The position numbers and the translations under genes were made by a program. The notes below the pieces were generated by a model. It was given only the letters and a program-made list of their open reading frames with translations, did not search any database and was not told where the DNA came from. A stretch of DNA of 33,056 nt, taken from an uncultured Chloroflexota bacterium (GTDB taxonomy: Bacteria; Chloroflexota; Limnocylindria; Limnocylindrales; Limnocylindraceae). Positions within the stretch are counted from its first letter, which is position 1; each line of letters begins with the position of its first letter. Shown here piece by piece: positions 29,294 to 33,056 of the stretch. Location: assembly GCA_903864185.1 (NCBI GenBank), contig CAIPEX010000048.1, forward strand, positions 1 through 33,056, written 5' to 3'.

Positions 29294-30517
29294 ATGGGCG
29301 GCAAGCGCGCTGCTCCAGAGGGTGGACGAAGAGATTTCCTCCGCAACATTGCACGCGATGGCGTGAACTCCGCAAGTTCGCTGCTCGGCGCAGTCGGTGC
29401 AATTCGTGAAGAGGCAGACGCACTTGCCACAGAACTTCGTGGCACCACGAAAAAGGCTGGACTTACACCTGGTGGGGTGCAGCCACCGCGACGTCGCGGC
29501 GCCGAGTCGGCACTCGCACTTCCATTTGGCGCAGGCCTTACCGCGGAGCAATCGGAACGTCCGGATCCAGCGTTTGCATCGCCGATTCGCGATGATGCAG
29601 GTGCGATCGTTGTCTTGGATGTTCGAGCGCTTCCAGCGCAGATCATTGAACGACGTGTGACCTCGGCGGGTGCACTCGCCGCGCTGGTCGCCGTTGAAGC
29701 GATCGCCCCCGGTCCAATTCGCGCCCTTGCTGCCGGGTTCGCACTGGCAGTGGCGGCCGACGGGACGCCTGGTGCACGCGCGGCACGCCTCCATGCTGCA
29801 GCAGGCGCACTGCGCAACGCCGACCCATTGAGCGACGCCCTTGCCGTCGAGATCGACCTCTTCCTCGCAGCAGCCGAGGGGCATGCTGCCCTCGTGACCA
29901 CCCGTGCCGTAGCGCGCTTAGCCGCCTACGCGACCGCCGCCGACACGATTGCCCAGGCGCTTGCGCACCGAAACGGTGCCGTTGCGACAGGTCCAGCCCT
30001 CGGGGCAACCGCCTGGGGCGACCTCGCCCCCGCGCACGAGGGGGTGCGGCGCGCTGGTGCCACGGAGCTCCTCATCGCGACAGGGGCCACCTGTGACCCG
30101 ATCGGTGCCACGCGCCTCGGCGCGCTCGATGCGAGCGATGCCCTTCGTGCCGGCCTCGCCCCTGAACTTCTCGATGAGGGTGCGCTCGCCGCGCGAATCC
30201 TTGCGGGCGAGGTGGGGGCCCTCCTCCTCGCGCTTACCGCTCGGGCGAGTGACGGGGCCGCCCTTCTGCCAGCCGGCGGCGCGGCCCTCGCTGCGGTTGC
30301 ACGCACCGCGGGGATTCCGGTGATTGGCGTCGCCACCCCGATGCGCACGGAGGCACCTGTCGATGCGGCGGCACTGCAGGCGCTGCTCAACGAGCATGCA
30401 ACGGCAACTTCTACGTCATCGCTCCTTGAGCGCGGCACCGCGCGCGGCGTCACCGTTACCAGCCCGCGATTCGATCTGGTCGACACCAGATCGATGAAGA
30501 TCATCGTTGTCGAGTGA
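29294..30517 (+). CDS. Divergent MtnA/eIF2B-alpha/beta/delta-like protein, probably catalytically degenerate
   Basis: IVVLDVRALPAQIIERRVTSAGALAALVAVEAI...RALAAGFALAVAADG; ALAHRNGAVATGPALGATAWG aligns by eye with MtnA LTHCNTGALATGGYGTALG; GGAALAAVARTAGIPVIGVATPMRTEA resembles the C-terminal IGTYxLAxAAKxHGIPFYVAAP; ends PRFDLVDTRSMKIIVVE, like FDVTPxxLITxIITE. Confidence 0.6.
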   Translation: MGGKRAAPEGGRRDFLRNIARDGVNSASSLLGAVGAIREEADALATELRGTTKKAGLTPGGVQPPRRRGAESALALPFGAGLTAEQSERPDPAFASPIRDDAGAIVVLDVRALPAQIIERRVTSAGALAALVAVEAIAPGPIRALAAGFALAVAADGTPGARAARLHAAAGALRNADPLSDALAVEIDLFLAAAEGHAALVTTRAVARLAAYATAADTIAQALAHRNGAVATGPALGATAWGDLAPAHEGVRRAGATELLIATGATCDPIGATRLGALDASDALRAGLAPELLDEGALAARILAGEVGALLLALTARASDGAALLPAGGAALAAVARTAGIPVIGVATPMRTEAPVDAAALQALLNEHATATSTSSLLERGTARGVTVTSPRFDLVDTRSMKIIVVE

Positions 30518-31353
30518 ACGCGCAGCCGATTGAGGTGTTCGAGTCGCGAGACCGCGATCTCGTGCGTTCGCTTATTACTGGCGATCGCGCACTGACTGCA
30601 CATGCGCTTGCAGATCTTGACGATGGCGAGTTCCCCCGCACGCGCTCGTATGTTGCGCGACGCGGTCAGACGCCGATTGCACTCGGCATGGAATATTCTG
30701 GCTGGGCACCGCAGCCACTGCATCTCTTTGGTGATCGAGAGGGGATCGCTGCAATCCTGACGCACGGCATGCGACCGCGTGCCGCATGGGTTCCCACGCC
30801 GATTGGCGGCGATCCGGTGCTCGACTTGTATTACGAGAGTGAGAAGATTAATCCCATGTTGCGCATGGCGGTCGACGCAAACGACTTCCGTGCCTACGCT
30901 GGTCCAGCAGCCGATCGTGTTGTGCCACTGATTCCCGCCGATGCGCCAGCACTCAATCATCTCTATCAGCTCGGCTTCGCAGCATGGCTGCCACCACTCG
31001 CTGTGGCCGAAGGCGTCTACCGCGGGGTGCATCAGAGTGGCCGGCTCGTGGCAGCTGCGGGGACCCATGTGATCGGTCGGCGCGAGCGGATCGCCGTGGT
31101 CGGCAACGTGTACACGTCGGCGAACGCTCGCGGGCATGGATACGCGCGCGCCACCACCTCGCAGGTGACCGAGGCACTCCTTGCATTCTGCGATCTGGTT
31201 GTTCTCAACGTGCGCTCGGATAATCCTGAGGCGATCAACGTCTATCGATCGCTCGGGTATACGGTGCGTGCAGAGTTCGAGGAGCGCCTCGTCGTTCGTC
31301 GCGCCCCGCTCGGGATCCCGCGCCTCCTTCGTCGCATCTTCGGGATCGGCTGA
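30514..31353 (+). CDS. GNAT-family N-acetyltransferase
   Basis: C-terminal VVGNVYTSANARGHGYARATTSQVTEALLAFCDLVVLNVRSDNPEAINVYRSLGYTVRAEFEERLVVRR is a GNAT motif A/B pattern. GTG start overlaps the preceding stop. Confidence 0.85.
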   Translation: MNAQPIEVFESRDRDLVRSLITGDRALTAHALADLDDGEFPRTRSYVARRGQTPIALGMEYSGWAPQPLHLFGDREGIAAILTHGMRPRAAWVPTPIGGDPVLDLYYESEKINPMLRMAVDANDFRAYAGPAADRVVPLIPADAPALNHLYQLGFAAWLPPLAVAEGVYRGVHQSGRLVAAAGTHVIGRRERIAVVGNVYTSANARGHGYARATTSQVTEALLAFCDLVVLNVRSDNPEAINVYRSLGYTVRAEFEERLVVRRAPLGIPRLLRRIFGIG

Positions 31354-31385
31354 GCCCTCGCGCTCGGCTGGCTCGCGGGCGGGGG

Positions 31386-31391
31386 TACGAT
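31386..31391 (+). promoter_or_regulatory. Putative -10 TACGAT, 7 nt before the guanylyltransferase ATG (leaderless candidate)
   Basis: TACGAT-aggcacg-ATG. Confidence 0.5.
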
Positions 31392-31398
31392 AGGCACG

Positions 31399-32355
31399 AT
31401 GAGCAGTCGACCCTACGCGGTGATCCTTGCTGGCGGCGGGGGGACGCGCCTCTGGCCCCTGAGCACGCCGGAGCGCCCAAAGCCCTATCTGCCCCTCCTC
31501 GGCGGCCGCACACCGCTCGCCGTGACCGTTGACCTCCTCACCCCCCTGATCCCACTCGCCGACATCTATGTCGTGACGGCAGCCGAGCAGGTCTCCCTCG
31601 TCCGTGCGTCGCTCCCAGCCCTTCCAGCGGCGCAGATCATCGCGGAGCCACGCGCCTGCAACACGGGGCCGGCGGTTGCGCTTGCCGCAACGGCGATCGA
31701 TCGACCGAACGATGCCGTGATGCTCGTGCTCCCCGCCGACCACGCGGTGCTTGATGCCGGCGCATGGCGCACCGCACTGGCAGCGGCGATTGCGCGCGCG
31801 GCAGACGACGCAACGGCGCTCGTGACGCTCGGTGTTGTGCCAACGCGACCAGCAACGGGTTACGGCTACATCATCGCCACGAGTGACGGGCGCGTGGAGC
31901 GCTTTACCGAGAAGCCAGATGCAGCAACCGCGCAAGCGTTGATCGCTGCCGGTGCGCGATGGAATGCAGGAATCTTCGCCTGGCAGCGCGGTGCAATCGT
32001 TGCAGGGTTGCGCACCTATGCCGCAGACACGATGGCGGCGCTCGGCGATTACGCGCAGATGCCGATCGCACCAATCGACACGCTGCTCATGGAGCCTGCT
32101 GCCGCGGCCGGCCAGGTGCACTCGCTCCCACTCGTGTGCGGCTGGAGTGATATCGGCAGCTGGTCCGAGTTGCAGCGTCACACACTCGCTGCGGCGACAG
32201 ACCCACGCGCCGAGGTGCGCATCGATGCACCGAAAGGGCGTACCATCATCATGAGTTCCGATCGCGGCGTCGTTGCAGTCGAGCCTGATGGGCGCACGAT
32301 GGATCTTGCTGCAATGAGCGGCGAACAACTTCGAACAGCAGCGAAGGGGGAGTGA
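31399..32355 (+). CDS. manC: Mannose-1-phosphate guanylyltransferase / nucleotidyltransferase
   Basis: YAVILAGGGGTRLWPLSTPERPKPYLPLLGGRTPL, EPRACNTGPAVALAATAI, VLPADHAV, RFTEKPDAATAQALIAAGARWNAGIFAWQRG, GWSDIGSWSEL. Confidence 0.93.
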   Translation: MSSRPYAVILAGGGGTRLWPLSTPERPKPYLPLLGGRTPLAVTVDLLTPLIPLADIYVVTAAEQVSLVRASLPALPAAQIIAEPRACNTGPAVALAATAIDRPNDAVMLVLPADHAVLDAGAWRTALAAAIARAADDATALVTLGVVPTRPATGYGYIIATSDGRVERFTEKPDAATAQALIAAGARWNAGIFAWQRGAIVAGLRTYAADTMAALGDYAQMPIAPIDTLLMEPAAAAGQVHSLPLVCGWSDIGSWSELQRHTLAAATDPRAEVRIDAPKGRTIIMSSDRGVVAVEPDGRTMDLAAMSGEQLRTAAKGE

Positions 32356-32357
32356 GC

Positions 32358-33056
32358 ATGGGTGCCGGAGAACCAACCAAGATTATCTTCGGCACCGATG
32401 GCTGGCGCGCCAAGATTGGCGACGAGTACACATTTGAGAATGTGCGCCGACTCGCCTATGGCGTGGCGCGCGTCGTTGTTGAAGATGGCGCGGCGGCAAA
32501 GAGTGTTGTCATCGCCTACGACCGACGATTCGGCTCAGAAGATTTCGCCGTCGCAGCGGCAGAGGTCCTCCTCGCCCATGGGATCCCGGTGGCGTATGCC
32601 GCAACGGCAACCCCAACGCAGATGGCCTCGTATGAGGTGGTCGCGCGCGGTGCCGCGATGGGCGTGGTGATCACCGCAAGTCACAATCCGTGGCTCGATA
32701 ACGGCTTCAAGGTGAAGGCACCGAGCGGCGCCGCGGCGGGCCCCGCCCTCCTCAAGCGCATCGAGGCCTTCGTTGCTGAGACGCGGGGACCTGAGCTCGA
32801 ACGCCGCCCCTTCGCCGATGCCGAGGCGGCCGGCCTGGTCGAGCGCTACGACTCCTACCCAGGCTATCGCCGCTATGTCGAGCGCAACCTTGACCTCGCC
32901 GCCCTGGCGAACATGAAGGGGCGCATCCTCGTCGACCCGGTGTACGGCGCTGGCGCTGGCTGGATCGGACGCCTCCTCGCTGGGGGGCAGCTCGTGGTCG
33001 AGGAGATGCGAAGCGAGCGAAACCCATGGTTCGGTGGCGTGAACCCCGAGCCGATC
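32358..33056 (+). CDS. Phosphoglucomutase/phosphomannomutase family protein (3' end outside window)
   Basis: ATG 32358: MGAGEPTKIIFGTDGWRAKIGDEYTFENVRRLAYG..., VVITASHNPWLDNGFKVKAPSG (active-site TASHNP). Open to the window end; absent from the ORF track because it lacks a stop. Confidence 0.94.
   Translation, partial: MGAGEPTKIIFGTDGWRAKIGDEYTFENVRRLAYGVARVVVEDGAAAKSVVIAYDRRFGSEDFAVAAAEVLLAHGIPVAYAATATPTQMASYEVVARGAAMGVVITASHNPWLDNGFKVKAPSGAAAGPALLKRIEAFVAETRGPELERRPFADAEAAGLVERYDSYPGYRRYVERNLDLAALANMKGRILVDPVYGAGAGWIGRLLAGGQLVVEEMRSERNPWFGGVNPEPI

Noticed and set aside
28663-29901. 412-aa minus-strand ORF
   Set aside because: Antisense to mfd/apt/MtnA-like gene; Arg/Ser/Ala-rich composition typical of spurious high-GC ORFs.
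29926-32376. 816-aa minus-strand ORF
   Set aside because: Antisense to three well-supported genes (MtnA-like, GNAT, guanylyltransferase). Composition is an artefact of high-GC codon bias, with no recognisable domain.

Overview
This is a gene-dense (about 97% coding), high-GC bacterial chromosomal window. It looks like a streamlined Chloroflexota or actinobacterial-like genome, but that taxonomic guess is inference only. Left to right it holds: (1) the 3' end of a Pro/Thr-repeat-linked, OB-fold-like protein whose repeat is a near-perfect 54-bp tandem array; (2) a small zinc-ribbon ORF missed by the ORF track, followed by a strong terminator; (3) a translationally overlapped glycolytic cluster (ROK glucokinase, GAPDH, PGK, enolase, membrane protein); (4) an AT-rich GT92-like glycosyltransferase coupled to rpsT; (5) the classical rpsT-lepA-hemW-hrcA-grpE-dnaK-dnaJ-prmA-HIT-rpsU-yqeY-ybeY synteny block, interrupted at two points by ABC-2 exporter modules; (6) pth-mfd-apt, then a divergent MtnA/eIF2B-like protein that appears to lack catalytic residues, a GNAT protein, a mannose-1-P guanylyltransferase and a truncated phosphohexomutase. 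I see no CRISPR array, transposon, prophage, rRNA or tRNA. The observations most worth follow-up are: a PGK with a ~180-residue Pro/Ala/Lys-rich N-terminal extension, part of a wider pattern of basic low-complexity tails on housekeeping proteins; a MtnA/eIF2B-fold probable pseudoenzyme beside apt; recurrent TANNNT-N6/7-start arrangements suggesting leaderless transcripts; a probable CTG start for prmA; a variant CIRCE with a 10-nt spacer at hrcA; and ABC exporter genes inserted between dnaK and dnaJ.
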